From [Mycobacterium] stephanolepidis (GTDB taxonomy: Bacteria > Actinomycetota > Actinomycetes > Mycobacteriales > Mycobacteriaceae): 64,000 nt of DNA. Position numbers and translations under genes: made by a program. The notes beneath the pieces are model-generated. The model was not told the DNA's origin. It was given only the letters and a program-made list of their open reading frames with translations, and searched no databases. The DNA lies in NCBI RefSeq assembly GCF_002356335.1, contig NZ_AP018165.1:4278001-4342000 (forward strand), read 5' to 3'. This document shows, piece by piece, positions 55,278-64,000 of this stretch (position 1 is the first letter of the stretch; the number at the start of each line of letters is the position of its first letter).

Positions 55278-56811
55278 AAGTGTTGCCCGCACCGAGCTGG
55301 AACAGGCCGAGCAGACCGAGGGCCTCATCTCCAAAGGGCTTGCCGCCGGGCGCATCGGAACCTTCACCGGTGCCGTCCTCGGCATTTCCACAGTCGCACC
55401 CGGATACACGCTTACGGCCAGCATCGGCCTGATCGTCGCCGCTGTCGGCCTGAAGATGCCGGCGATCCTCATCGCCGGCTTCATCCCGATGTTCCTGACC
55501 GCATACGCCTATCGGGAACTGAATTCGCGCGCACCCGACTGCGGCGCCTCGTTCACCTGGTCCACCAAGGCATTTGGCCCTTACATCGGCTGGATGTGTG
55601 GCTGGGGCATGGTGATCGCCACCATCATCGTGTTGTCCAACCTGGCATCTATCGGTGTGCAGTACGGGTATCAGTTCCTCGGTGCCGTCTCCCACAATCA
55701 GGCAATCGGCGAACTCGCCAACAACAAGGCCGTCAACATCATCTCGACCGTGGCGCTGCTGGCGATCGCCACCTACATCTCCAGCCGCGGGATCACCACC
55801 AGCGAGAAGGTGCAATATGTTCTCGTCGGGTTCCAGATGATCGTGCTGGTGATCTTCGCCGTCGTCGCCATCGCGAAGTCGCCCAGTATGGCCGGACATC
55901 TCGATTTCGACCTGGAATGGTTCAATCCACTGACCGGACTAACCTTGAGCGCCTTTGTTATTGGGCTCATTGGATCGATCTTCGCGTTCTGGGGTTGGGA
56001 CACCTGCCTGACGCTCGGCGAAGAATGTAAGGATCCGACAAAGGTGCCCGGCCGCGCCGGACTGTTGTGCGTGCTGTCGATCCTGCTCACCTACCTCCTG
56101 GTGGCTGTCGCGGTGATGATGTTCGCGGGCGTGGGCGACACCGATCTGGGCCTTGCGAATGAGGAGAACAAGGACAATGTCTTTGGTGCCCTTGCCAACC
56201 CGGTGCTGGGGAGCTGGTTCGGCCCGCTGTTGCTGCTCGCGATATTCGCCTCTGCGGTGGCGAGCCTGCAGACCACCTCACTGCCCGCCGCCCGCACCAT
56301 GCTCGCCATGGGTACCTACGGCGCCTTTCCGAAAAAGTTCGCCGATGTCAGCCCCCGGTTCCTGACACCCACCTTCAGCACCATCGTGGCCGGCGCGGTG
56401 ACGGCCGTGTTCTACACCGTCGTGAGCCTGCTATCGGACCGCACTCTACTGGATACCATTGCGGCCCTTGGCATCATGATCTGCTGGTACTACGGCATTA
56501 CCGCCTTCGCCTGTGTGTGGTACTTCCGCACGGAGCTTTTCCAGAATGCCCACAACGTGGTGTACAAGTTCCTCTTTCCGCTCTTGGGCGGGCTCATGCT
56601 GGCAGCAGTATTCGTCATCTCCGTGCGCGAGAGCATGGATCCGGAGAAGACTGGCAGCGGCGCCTCGATCGGCGGCATCGGCCTGGTGTTCTATCTGGGC
56701 TTCGGCATCCTGGCGTTCGGGGCGGTGCTCATGCTGATCATGCGCGTCAAGAGCCCGGACTTCTTCCTGGGACGCACCCTCACTCACGACACCGCTCCGC
56801 TCGTCGAATAG
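55270..56811 (+). CDS. APC-family amine / amino acid permease
   Basis: 513 residues, about 12 membrane spans, APC superfamily: GRIGTFTGAVLGISTVAPGYTL near span 1, then RELNSRAPDCGASFTW, a helix 1-3 signature. Likely brings in putrescine, GABA or a related amine. GTG start overlaps the end of the Usp gene by 8 bases. Followed by a 132-base gap with a small hairpin, then gabT. Confidence 0.88.
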   Translation: MTESVARTELEQAEQTEGLISKGLAAGRIGTFTGAVLGISTVAPGYTLTASIGLIVAAVGLKMPAILIAGFIPMFLTAYAYRELNSRAPDCGASFTWSTKAFGPYIGWMCGWGMVIATIIVLSNLASIGVQYGYQFLGAVSHNQAIGELANNKAVNIISTVALLAIATYISSRGITTSEKVQYVLVGFQMIVLVIFAVVAIAKSPSMAGHLDFDLEWFNPLTGLTLSAFVIGLIGSIFAFWGWDTCLTLGEECKDPTKVPGRAGLLCVLSILLTYLLVAVAVMMFAGVGDTDLGLANEENKDNVFGALANPVLGSWFGPLLLLAIFASAVASLQTTSLPAARTMLAMGTYGAFPKKFADVSPRFLTPTFSTIVAGAVTAVFYTVVSLLSDRTLLDTIAALGIMICWYYGITAFACVWYFRTELFQNAHNVVYKFLFPLLGGLMLAAVFVISVRESMDPEKTGSGASIGGIGLVFYLGFGILAFGAVLMLIMRVKSPDFFLGRTLTHDTAPLVE

Positions 56812-56831
56812 CCATGCCGTCGACGCAGGGG

Positions 56832-56851
56832 GCCGTTCACGCCAGAACGGC
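56832..56851. repeat. Short perfect inverted repeat between permease gene and gabT
   Basis: GCCGTTC-ACGCCA-GAACGGC, 7-base arms and a 6-base loop, 20 bases after the permease stop. No T-run, so it could be an RNA processing or attenuation hairpin or a protein site. Confidence 0.4.
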
Positions 56852-56943
56852 GCATCCAAGAACCAGCGGTGGACAAACCGTCCATTCCCAGATGCACTCC
56901 ACGGCGACACACTGAGATCGCCGAATCGACGACAGGAAGTGCC

Positions 56944-58299
56944 ATGACCGACATCGCCTACCGCCTCGCACAGAAGCGCAACATCGTGACGCCCCTGCCC
57001 GGGCCGCGTTCGAGTGCCCTGGCCGAGCGCCGTCGCGCGGCGGTGTCCGCCGGGGTCGGCTCGACCGCGCCGGTCTACGCCGTCGATGCCGACGGTGGCG
57101 TGATCGTCGACGCCGACGGCAACTCCTTCATCGACCTCGGGGCGGGTATCGCGGTCACCACCGTCGGCGCCTCCCACCCCGCCGTCGCCGCTGCCATCGC
57201 CGACCAGGCCGCTCATTTCACCCACACCTGTTTCATGGTGACGCCCTACGAGGGATACGTGCAGGTCGCCGAGCTCCTCAACGCCCTGACTCCTGGCGAT
57301 CACGAGAAGCGCACCGCGCTGTTCAACTCCGGCGCCGAAGCCGTGGAGAACGCGATCAAGGTGGCGCGGCTGGCCACCGGCCGCCCGGCGGTCGTCGCCT
57401 TCGACAACGCCTATCACGGCCGCACCAACCTGACGATGGCACTGACCGCCAAGTCGATGCCCTACAAGTCGCAGTTCGGGCCCTTCGCGCCCGAGGTCTA
57501 CCGGATGCCGGCCTCCTACCCGCTGCGTGACGAGCCGGGTCTGTCCGGCGAAGAAGCGGCACGGCGGGCGATCTCCCGCATCGAAACCCAGATCGGTGCG
57601 CAGTCACTGGCCGCGATCATCATCGAGCCCGTCCAGGGTGAGGGCGGATTCATCGTGCCCGCGCCCGGATTCCTGTCCACGTTGACCGCGTGGGCGCGGG
57701 ACAACGGTGTCGTCTTCATCGCCGACGAGGTGCAGACCGGATTCGCGCGCACCGGCGCCTGGTTCGCCTCCGAGCACGACGGCATCGTTCCCGACATCGT
57801 CACCATGGCCAAGGGCATCGCCGGAGGCATGCCGTTGTCTGCCGTCACCGGGCGTGCCGACCTCATGGACGCGGTGTACACCGGTGGCCTGGGCGGAACC
57901 TACGGCGGCAACCCGGTGACCTGCGCGGCAGCCATCGCCGCACTGGGCGTCATGCGTGAGCTCGACCTACCGGCCCGGGCCCGGGCCATCGAAACCTCGG
58001 TGGTGTCGCGGCTGAGCGCGCTTGCCGAGGAGGTCGACGTCATCGGCGAAGTACGCGGCCGCGGCGCCATGTTGGCCATCGAAATCGTCAAACCCGGCAC
58101 CGGCAACCCCGGAGAACCTGATGCGACCCTCACCAAAGCCATTGCCGCCGAGGCGCTCTCCCGGGGTGTTCTGATCCTGACCTGCGGAACCTTCGGAAAC
58201 GTCATCCGCTTGCTGCCCCCGTTGGTCATCGGGGACGATCTACTGGACGAGGGCATCACGGTCCTCGCCGACATCATCCGCGAGAAGGCGAGCCGCTAG
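56944..58299 (+). CDS. gabT: 4-aminobutyrate aminotransferase
   Basis: 451 residues, class III PLP aminotransferase. The lysine-containing PLP site is VTMAKGIAGGMPLSAVTG near 289, preceded by the cofactor-binding Asp in FIADEVQTGFARTG near 262. The substrate-side motif FNSGAEAVENAIKVAR is near 128. It moves the amino group of GABA to 2-oxoglutarate, giving succinate semialdehyde. gabD overlaps its stop (TAGTG). Confidence 0.94.
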   Translation: MTDIAYRLAQKRNIVTPLPGPRSSALAERRRAAVSAGVGSTAPVYAVDADGGVIVDADGNSFIDLGAGIAVTTVGASHPAVAAAIADQAAHFTHTCFMVTPYEGYVQVAELLNALTPGDHEKRTALFNSGAEAVENAIKVARLATGRPAVVAFDNAYHGRTNLTMALTAKSMPYKSQFGPFAPEVYRMPASYPLRDEPGLSGEEAARRAISRIETQIGAQSLAAIIIEPVQGEGGFIVPAPGFLSTLTAWARDNGVVFIADEVQTGFARTGAWFASEHDGIVPDIVTMAKGIAGGMPLSAVTGRADLMDAVYTGGLGGTYGGNPVTCAAAIAALGVMRELDLPARARAIETSVVSRLSALAEEVDVIGEVRGRGAMLAIEIVKPGTGNPGEPDATLTKAIAAEALSRGVLILTCGTFGNVIRLLPPLVIGDDLLDEGITVLADIIREKASR

Positions 58300-59753
58300 T
58301 GACTGATCACTCAGCCCTGATCGATGCCATCCCCACCGATCTGTGGATCGGCGGGAAGCAGGTGCCATCGTCCTCGGGCGCCCGGTTCCCCGTGCACAAC
58401 CCTGCCAATGGCGCGGTGCTGACCACCGTGGCCGACGCCTCGACGGCCGACGGTGCCACCGCGCTCGATGGGGCTGTGGCTGCGCAACGCTCCTGGGCGG
58501 CGACCGCGCCCCGTGAACGGGCTGAAATTCTGCGGCGGGCCTGGGAATTGGTCATGGAGCGGCGCGATGATTTCGCACTGGCCATGACCCTGGAAATGGG
58601 TAAGCCGCTGGCAGAGAGCCAGGGCGAGGTTGCCTACGGCGGAGAGTTCCTGCGCTGGTTCTCCGAGGAGGCGGTGCGCATCAACGGCCGGTACACCTCG
58701 TCGCCGACAGGCACCGGCCGGATCCTGGTGGCCAAGCAGCCCATCGGCCCGGCGCTGGCGATCACCCCCTGGAACTTCCCGCTGGCCATGGGCACCCGCA
58801 AGATAGGCCCCGCGTTCGCCGCCGGATGCACCATGATCGTCAAGCCCGCCGCCGAGACGCCGCTGACCATGCTGCTGCTGGGCCAGGTGTTCGCCGATGC
58901 CGGGCTGCCTGCTGGCGTGCTGTCGATCCTTCCCACCACCAGCGCCTCAGGCCTGACCGGCCCACTGATCGAGGACTCCCGACTGCGCAAGTTGACCTTC
59001 ACCGGCTCTACCGCCGTCGGGAAAGTACTGCTGTCACAGTGCGCCACAAGGGTTTTGCGTTCGTCGATGGAGCTGGGCGGCAATGCCCCGTTCGTGGTGT
59101 TCGACGATGCCGACGTGGACGCCGCAGTCGACGGCGCGATGGCGGCCAAGATGCGCAACATCGGCGAGGCATGCACCGCGGCCAACCGCTTTCATGTGGA
59201 CAACGCGGTGCGCGCCGAATTCGCCGAGAAGCTCACCGCCCGCATGGGTGCCCTCACCATCGGCCCCGGCGACCAAAGCGGCGTACAGGTGGGCCCGCTG
59301 ATCACCGCCAAGCAGCGCGCCTCGGTCGATGAGTTGGTGCAAGACGCCGTCGGCAAGGGAGCCGTCATCACCACCGGTGGCGCGATCGCCGACGGAGAGG
59401 GTTACTTCTATCCGCCGACCGTGCTCACCGATGTGCCGTCGAACGCAAGAATTCTCCGCGAAGAGGTGTTCGGCCCGGTGGCCGCGATCACCGGGTTCGA
59501 CGGCGAAGACGCGGGAGTCGCCGCCGCCAACGACACCGAATACGGACTCGCCGCATACGTGTACACCACCAATCTAGATCGCGCGCTGCGTGTTTCGGAG
59601 TCCGTCGAGTCAGGGATGATCGGCGTCAACCGTGGTGTGATCTCCGACGTGGCAGCGCCGTTCGGTGGGATCAAGGAATCGGGCATCGGCCGCGAAGCCG
59701 GCAGCGAGGGTATCGAGGAATACCTCGAAACGAAATACATAGCGCTGCCATAG
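58299..59753 (+). CDS. gabD: Succinate-semialdehyde dehydrogenase
   Basis: 484-residue aldehyde dehydrogenase of the GabD type. Catalytic Glu in MELGGNAPFVVFDDAD near 256, catalytic Cys in NIGEACTAANRF near 289, and REEVFGPVAAITGF near 388. It ends the GABA shunt by oxidising succinate semialdehyde to succinate with NAD(P). GTG start overlapping gabT. The agmatinase gene follows after 15 bases. Confidence 0.92.
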   Translation: MTDHSALIDAIPTDLWIGGKQVPSSSGARFPVHNPANGAVLTTVADASTADGATALDGAVAAQRSWAATAPRERAEILRRAWELVMERRDDFALAMTLEMGKPLAESQGEVAYGGEFLRWFSEEAVRINGRYTSSPTGTGRILVAKQPIGPALAITPWNFPLAMGTRKIGPAFAAGCTMIVKPAAETPLTMLLLGQVFADAGLPAGVLSILPTTSASGLTGPLIEDSRLRKLTFTGSTAVGKVLLSQCATRVLRSSMELGGNAPFVVFDDADVDAAVDGAMAAKMRNIGEACTAANRFHVDNAVRAEFAEKLTARMGALTIGPGDQSGVQVGPLITAKQRASVDELVQDAVGKGAVITTGGAIADGEGYFYPPTVLTDVPSNARILREEVFGPVAAITGFDGEDAGVAAANDTEYGLAAYVYTTNLDRALRVSESVESGMIGVNRGVISDVAAPFGGIKESGIGREAGSEGIEEYLETKYIALP

Positions 59754-59768
59754 ATTTAGCATCGAGCA

Positions 59769-60849
59769 ATGGGCCATTCCCCCGAGCATGGACCGGAGCC
59801 TGATGCTCTTCGCGCAGGCGACTCATCGCAGCGCGAGCTGTCCCCAGGAATGCGGGAACAGCTCGATATCCCCTATTCGGGCATGGTGTCATTCGGGCAA
59901 CGGCCATTCCTCACCGATGTCGAGCAGCTGGAGAAGTGGCGGCCCGATGTCGCGATCGTCGGCGCCCCATTCGACATCGGGACCACCAACCGTCCGGGCG
60001 CGCGGTTCGGACCCCGCGCCATCCGCTCGACCGCCTACGAGCCCGGCACCTACCACCTGGACCTGGGTCTGGAGATCTTCGACTGGCTCGAGGTTGTCGA
60101 CTTCGGTGATGCGTACTGTCCGCACGGGCAGACCGAGGTATCCCACGCCAACATCCGAGAACGCGTGCATGCCATCGCCTCACGCGGCATCGTGCCGGTG
60201 GTGCTGGGCGGGGACCATTCGATCACCTGGCCGTCGGCCACCGCTGTCGCCGACGTGCACGGCTACGGAAACGTCGGCATCGTGCACTTCGACGCGCACG
60301 CCGACACCGCCGACGAAATCGAGGGCAACCTCGCGAGCCACGGCACCCCCATGCGTCGCCTCATCGAGTCCGGCGCGGTGCCGGGCACCCATTTCGTCCA
60401 GGTAGGACTGCGCGGCTACTGGCCACCGCAGGACACCTTCGAATGGATGCAAGACCAGGGCATGACCTGGCACACCATGCAGGAGATCTGGGATCGCGGT
60501 TTCAAGGAAGTGATGGTCGACGCCGTCGGCGAAGCACTGAACAAGGCCGAGAAGCTGTACCTGTCGGTGGATATCGACGTCCCGGTACCCGGCGCACGCT
60601 CCCGGTACCGGGACCCCCGACCCGGGCGGTCTCACCAGTGCCGACCTGCTACGCATGGTGCGACAGCTCTGTTACGAGCACGATGTCGCCGCGGTGGACG
60701 TGGTGGAGGTGTCCCCCGCGTATGACCATGCCGAACTCACCGTGAACGCCGCGCACCGCGTGGTGTTCGAGGCACTATCCGGGATGGCGGCCCGGCGCCG
60801 CGACAAGGCCGGCGCGAATCCGGGCCCGCCGTCGCCGCAGTCGCGCTGA
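59769..60849 (+). pseudogene. speB: Agmatinase/ureohydrolase, disrupted by a one-base frameshift
   Basis: Intact reading to residue ~272 (GARFGPRAIRS, GGDHSITWPSA, FDAHADTADE and LYLSVDIDV are all present). The frame then breaks in the second manganese motif and stops about 140 bases later. Removing T60586 restores DVPDPAHAPGTGTPDPGG and a normal C-terminus to the stop at 60847-60849, about 359 residues. It would hydrolyse agmatine to putrescine and urea. A sequencing error is possible. Ends the gab operon. Confidence 0.85.
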
Positions 60850-60853
60850 CAGA

Positions 60854-61804
60854 TCAGGCGGCGAACAGCTCCAACCGCCGTGGACTCTCGATCCCCGAAT
60901 AGTGACTGGCATCGCCGGTGAGGATCTGACTTCGCCGACCGTGGATGTCCACCGGCACATCGCCGGCCAACGTGACGCGATGCAACTCCCGCTGCTGGTC
61001 GCCGAAGTCGGCGATTCCGTAATGCTGGGTGGCCCGGTTGTCCCAGATGGCTACGTCACCGAGCCGCCAGTTCCACCGGAAGGTGTTCTCCAGCTTGGTG
61101 ATACGCGACTGCAGCAGCTGGAACAGCGCCGCGAACTCGGCGCCGTGGAACTCCGGGAAACTCTTGACGAACTGTCCGAGCAGCAGGCTGCGCTCACCGG
61201 TCTCCGGATGCACCCGCACCACCGGATGCAACGTTTCATACAGAGAGCTGGTGAACTCGCTGTAATACGCGGCGCGCCGTTCGGCGCTCACCCCGCCCGA
61301 TGCGCCCGCGCCCACGTAGTCGTACAGGTTGGTGTGGGTGGCCCACAGCTCGTCGGCGAGCGCACGCAACGGTGCGGGCAGCTGTTCGTAGGCCGCGACC
61401 GTCGACGCCCACGTGGTGGCGCCCCCATAGGACGGCAAGGTCACCGGGCGCAGGACCGATGCCTTCGGGATACGGTCGACGAAGGTGACGTCGGTGTGCC
61501 AGCCGTTGGCGGCCCCTTCGAGGTTGAGCAGCTCACTGCCGTGAGAGGTCACCGTGGGATGCGGCAGCGTCGGCTCCCCGAGCAGACTCGCGAATGCGTA
61601 CTGCCCGGCATCGTCCAGGTGGTGTTGTCCGGTGAACACCAAAACCTTGTTGACGGCCAGCGCGACACGGATCGCCTCGGCGCGTTCGGCCGGGACATCG
61701 GCGCCGAGCTGCACACCGTCGACCCGGGCGCCGATGTGCTCACCGAGTTTTTCGACGGTGATCGCGGCATCACGATAGATACGTCGTGTTTCGTTGTCAC
61801 TCAC
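60854..61804 (-). CDS. TauD/TfdA Fe(II)/2-oxoglutarate dioxygenase (Rv3406-like)
   Basis: 316 residues. The iron triad H-x-D is in NGWHTDVTF near 103 and the distal His in [15 protein letters not shown] near 267; the 2-oxoglutarate arginine lies in that block. The sequence closely resembles the mycobacterial Rv3406 alkylsulfatase group ([20 protein letters not shown] and [15 protein letters not shown]). It would release sulfate from alkyl sulfates by oxidation. GTG start. Convergent with the agmatinase gene. Confidence 0.87.
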   Translation of the reverse strand: MSDNETRRIYRDAAITVEKLGEHIGARVDGVQLGADVPAERAEAIRVALAVNKVLVFTGQHHLDDAGQYAFASLLGEPTLPHPTVTSHGSELLNLEGAANGWHTDVTFVDRIPKASVLRPVTLPSYGGATTWASTVAAYEQLPAPLRALADELWATHTNLYDYVGAGASGGVSAERRAAYYSEFTSSLYETLHPVVRVHPETGERSLLLGQFVKSFPEFHGAEFAALFQLLQSRITKLENTFRWNWRLGDVAIWDNRATQHYGIADFGDQQRELHRVTLAGDVPVDIHGRRSQILTGDASHYSGIESPRRLELFAA

Positions 61805-61899
61805 CCCCGAATCTCAACAATCCCGGCGCCGTATGCCCAGGGATAGAGCCAAGTCGATTCGAAAGGACCACCGTCTACGACGGCAGATATGGTCGAACG

Positions 61900-62616
61900 G
61901 TGATCGCGTACGACGAGGAACTGCGGGACCGGATTCGCCAATACCTGACGGGCCATGACCGCCGGACCGTCGATGATCCGGAGAAACGCCGCGCTGCGGT
62001 GGCCGTAGTGCTGGTCGACTCTGATCTGGGTGAAGACCGCATCGACCCGGCACCGTTGGACGAGTGGATTGGCGGGCGCCAGATCCCCGAGCAGGGACTG
62101 GACGGCAGAATGGTCGATGTCTCTGGTGGGGCGGCATTCCTGTTATGCCGCAGAGCTTCGCGACTCAACTCGCATGCCGCGCAATGGGCACTGCCCGGTG
62201 GACGATTGGATCCGGGTGAGAACGCGGTACAGGCCGCGCTGCGTGAGCTGGACGAGGAGCTGGGGGTCGCGCTGCCCGATTCGACGGTGCTCGGGCTGCT
62301 CGACGACTACCCGACACGATCGGGATACGTGATTACCCCGGTGGTGGTGTGGGGCGGCGGCCGCCTGGAGATGCGGCCCTCACCCGACGAAGTGGTGGCG
62401 GCCTACCGCGTGGGATTACACCAACTCCAGCGCGAGGATTCACCGCGCTACATCAACATTCCGGAGAGCCCACGCCCGGTGGTGCAGATCCCACTGGGCA
62501 ACGACCTCATCCACGCCCCCACCGGGGCCGTCTTGTTACAGGTGAGATGGCTCTGTCTGGAAGGCCGCGGTGACCGCGTCGATCAGCTGGAGCAGCCGGT
62601 CTTCGCCTGGCGATAA
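61900..62616 (+). CDS. NUDIX hydrolase
   Basis: 238 residues from the GTG (AYDEELRDRIRQYL). The NUDIX box is complete as GGRLDPGENAVQAALRELDEE then LGV, near 115-140. The N-terminal helical part and a C-terminal extension frame it; overall it looks like the CoA/NADH-pyrophosphatase-type subgroup, but substrate prediction is unsafe. Divergent from the dioxygenase gene; an earlier in-frame start would lie in its promoter. Confidence 0.82.
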   Translation: MIAYDEELRDRIRQYLTGHDRRTVDDPEKRRAAVAVVLVDSDLGEDRIDPAPLDEWIGGRQIPEQGLDGRMVDVSGGAAFLLCRRASRLNSHAAQWALPGGRLDPGENAVQAALRELDEELGVALPDSTVLGLLDDYPTRSGYVITPVVVWGGGRLEMRPSPDEVVAAYRVGLHQLQREDSPRYINIPESPRPVVQIPLGNDLIHAPTGAVLLQVRWLCLEGRGDRVDQLEQPVFAWR

Positions 62617-62623
62617 CCGGGGC

Positions 62624-63037
62624 CTAGGACACGTTGGCGCGCGCCAGCACCGTCGGCGTCCCATAGGGCGCGCTCTGTTCCGCCACCCAGCCCGGGTCCA
62701 GGTACACCGAGTTCGATGCGATCACATTGCCGTCACGCAGGATCTCACCGAGGTAATTGCCGCCCTGGTCGCTGAATATGCTCACCTGCGCTTCGCGAGC
62801 CGTCATCGATATGTCGTGCGTCCAGGGCACGAAGGGATCGAGCCAGGTGTACTTCTCCGCCTTCTCTCCCTTACCTGTGTGGTAGGAGATGACCACCTGA
62901 CGATTGCTCCCCGGGTCCTGCGCGGTCACGCGGTAGGTCATTTTCACCCCGGGATCGGCATGAACGACCGGGGATGACGGCAGCCCGATCATGGCACTGG
63001 ATGCCAGAGCTACCAGCAGCACGAGAATTCTTCGCAT
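62624..63037 (-). CDS. Small secreted protein with MmpS-like fold
   Basis: 137 residues. Signal peptide (about 1-27, hydrophobic LVLLVALASSAMIGLP and VHADP cleavage area). The mature part is beta-rich with YRVTAQDPGSNRQVVISYHT, PWTHDISMTA and GEILRDGNVIAS, similar in pattern to MmpS accessory proteins, but there is no neighbouring MmpL. Unlike MmpS it has no retained membrane anchor after cleavage. Function unknown. Convergent with the NUDIX gene. Confidence 0.7.
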   Translation of the reverse strand: MRRILVLLVALASSAMIGLPSSPVVHADPGVKMTYRVTAQDPGSNRQVVISYHTGKGEKAEKYTWLDPFVPWTHDISMTAREAQVSIFSDQGGNYLGEILRDGNVIASNSVYLDPGWVAEQSAPYGTPTVLARANVS

Positions 63038-63057
63038 GCGCTGGGATGCTAGCCGCC

Positions 63058-64000
63058 TCAGCGATCCTGCGGAGAGTGTCGCCGAACTTTGCGCTCCGGT
63101 ACGCCGTTGGGCCCGGTGGTCGACAACGCGTACGTGCCGACGGCAAAGGCCACCGCCGAACCGTTGATCCCCAGCGCCTCCTTGCCGACATTCGCGAGAT
63201 TGTCCTTGGGGCCGTGGTAGTTGGGGTCAAATGGTTGACCCGCGCGCCCCTGCCACATCTTGGCTTCCGGGCCGCTCATTCTGTCCAGCGCACCCGAGCT
63301 GATTCCGCCCACCGGGATGTGGGCAGCCAGGAACGGCCCGTAGTCGGATCTGCCGTTGAACTCCTCGGCCGCCGGTCTCTTGCCTGCCAGGTTGAGGTAT
63401 CCAGCGAAGGTTCGTTCGATCCCCGCTGACCCCTCCGGTATGTCCAACGGCGGCCGGTTCGGATCCGGTTTGGCGGCCGACTGGTCACCGTCGAGCACGA
63501 AGTACCCGGCATTGGGCGAACCGAGCATGTCGAAGTTCAGGTACAGCGCGATGTCGTTGAGCTCGTCGGCGTTGCGGCCCTTGGCGTACTCGATCGACCC
63601 GGCCAGTCCGTCCTCCTCGGCGGCCCAGAAAGCGAACCTGACGGCGTTGTTGATCACCGGCTTGGGGCCCAGCTGCAGTGCGCTCTCCAAGACCGCGGCC
63701 ACACCGGTTCCGTTGTCGTTGATGCCCGGGCCCTTGGCCACGCTGTCCAAGTGCGCTCCGGCGAGCACCACATTCGCCGGGTCACCCGTTGCGGTCTGAG
63801 CGATGATGCTGCGCGAGCGCACCTTCGCGATGTTCATGTCCAGCACCAGCGTTATCGGTGACGAATTGCGACGCAGCAGGGTATCGACTCCCGAATCGAC
63901 TATCCCGACCGGAATGGACAGCTGCTCATAGTAATTGGGCGTGAAGAGGCCCTCACCGGCACCGGCCTGCATCACCACCAGCACCGCCGCCGCACCTTTT
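63058..64000 (-). CDS. lpqL: M28-family aminopeptidase (LpqL-like), C-terminal part cut by window edge
   Basis: The N-terminus, signal peptide and PA-domain start lie beyond the right edge; about 314 residues are visible. All M28 metal ligands are present: AGAHLDS, GINDNGTG, WAAEEDGLAG, LNFDMLGS and NYHGPKDN. A probable surface aminopeptidase like Rv0418/LpqL, which lies near Rv0421c in M. tuberculosis. The small secreted-protein gene follows 20 bases downstream on the same strand. Confidence 0.82.
   Translation of the reverse strand, partial: KGAAAVLVVMQAGAGEGLFTPNYYEQLSIPVGIVDSGVDTLLRRNSSPITLVLDMNIAKVRSRSIIAQTATGDPANVVLAGAHLDSVAKGPGINDNGTGVAAVLESALQLGPKPVINNAVRFAFWAAEEDGLAGSIEYAKGRNADELNDIALYLNFDMLGSPNAGYFVLDGDQSAAKPDPNRPPLDIPEGSAGIERTFAGYLNLAGKRPAAEEFNGRSDYGPFLAAHIPVGGISSGALDRMSGPEAKMWQGRAGQPFDPNYHGPKDNLANVGKEALGINGSAVAFAVGTYALSTTGPNGVPERKVRRHSPQDR

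Noticed and set aside
56832..56851. KstR-like site upstream of gabT
   Set aside because: The half sites are GTTC...GAAC, opposite polarity to AAC..GTT, with the wrong spacing.
60580..60606. Programmed ribosomal frameshift in the agmatinase gene
   Set aside because: No slippery heptamer or downstream structure typical of such sites is apparent, and family members need none; mutation or sequencing error is simpler.

Overview
The window is high-GC actinobacterial DNA from a mycobacterium. It contains an mce operon, KstR-type operators, VirR, an LpqL-type peptidase and F420-type enzymes. From 1 to about 29.6 kb the gene order follows the M. tuberculosis sterol region Rv3497c-Rv3531c. From about 33.7 to 48.6 kb it follows Rv0421c-Rv0433. 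No PE/PPE genes and no cyp142 lie in the steroid block. A large amine/GABA catabolic cluster follows. A rapid grower of the abscessus-chelonae type is my best guess, but this is inference only. No rRNA, tRNA, CRISPR array, transposase or prophage genes were seen.

Layout. (1) 1-4.9 kb, minus strand: yrbE4A-yrbE4B-mce4A-mce4B-mce4C (cut by the left edge), the sterol importer. (2) 5.1-24.8 kb: sterol side-chain and ring degradation (hsd4A, fdxD, fadE26, fadE27, fadD17, a nitronate-monooxygenase-like flavoprotein, fadD19, echA19, a DUF35 protein, ltp4, ltp3, a ketosteroid-isomerase-like protein, kshA and others). Five 14-bp KstR boxes sit in divergent or leading intergenic regions. Interspersed are a DUF559 nuclease gene flanked by two 54-bp near-identical palindromic repeats, and an FprA-type reductase with an IdeR-like iron box. 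(3) 24.8-30.7 kb: dtd; an operon of DUF1214 protein, SDR and sulfotransferase followed by an FAD oxidoreductase with a frameshift; and a divergent IclR regulator. (4) 30.7-38.9 kb: cysD-cysNC for sulfate activation, with a KstR-like palindrome inside its promoter spacer, then a YbdK-type ligase, sodC, virR, a DUF3263 protein, def, a GNAT protein and xthA. (5) 39.0-43.4 kb: an envelope cassette of a lipoprotein, three coupled single-span proteins and a polytopic membrane protein, all of unknown function. (6) 43.4-49.3 kb: a DHA2 exporter, a TPP riboswitch with thiC-thiD-hydrolase, and a KstR-like TetR regulator with its own KstR-type box. (7) 49.3-60.8 kb: amine/GABA catabolism (PucR regulator, aminoaldehyde dehydrogenase, copper amine oxidase, two-domain Usp, APC permease, gabT, gabD, and an agmatinase gene broken by one base). 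(8) 60.9-64 kb: an Fe(II)/2-oxoglutarate dioxygenase, a NUDIX hydrolase, a small secreted MmpS-like protein, and the C-terminal part of an M28 aminopeptidase.

How it works together: Mce4 brings sterol in. FadD19 and FadD17 activate the side-chain acids. FadE26/27, EchA19, Hsd4A and Ltp3/Ltp4 with DUF35 shorten the chain, and KshA opens the ring system. The TetR boxes tie these units together. The amine cluster would take putrescine through aminobutyraldehyde, GABA and succinate semialdehyde to succinate. The agmatine entry step appears broken in this sequence.
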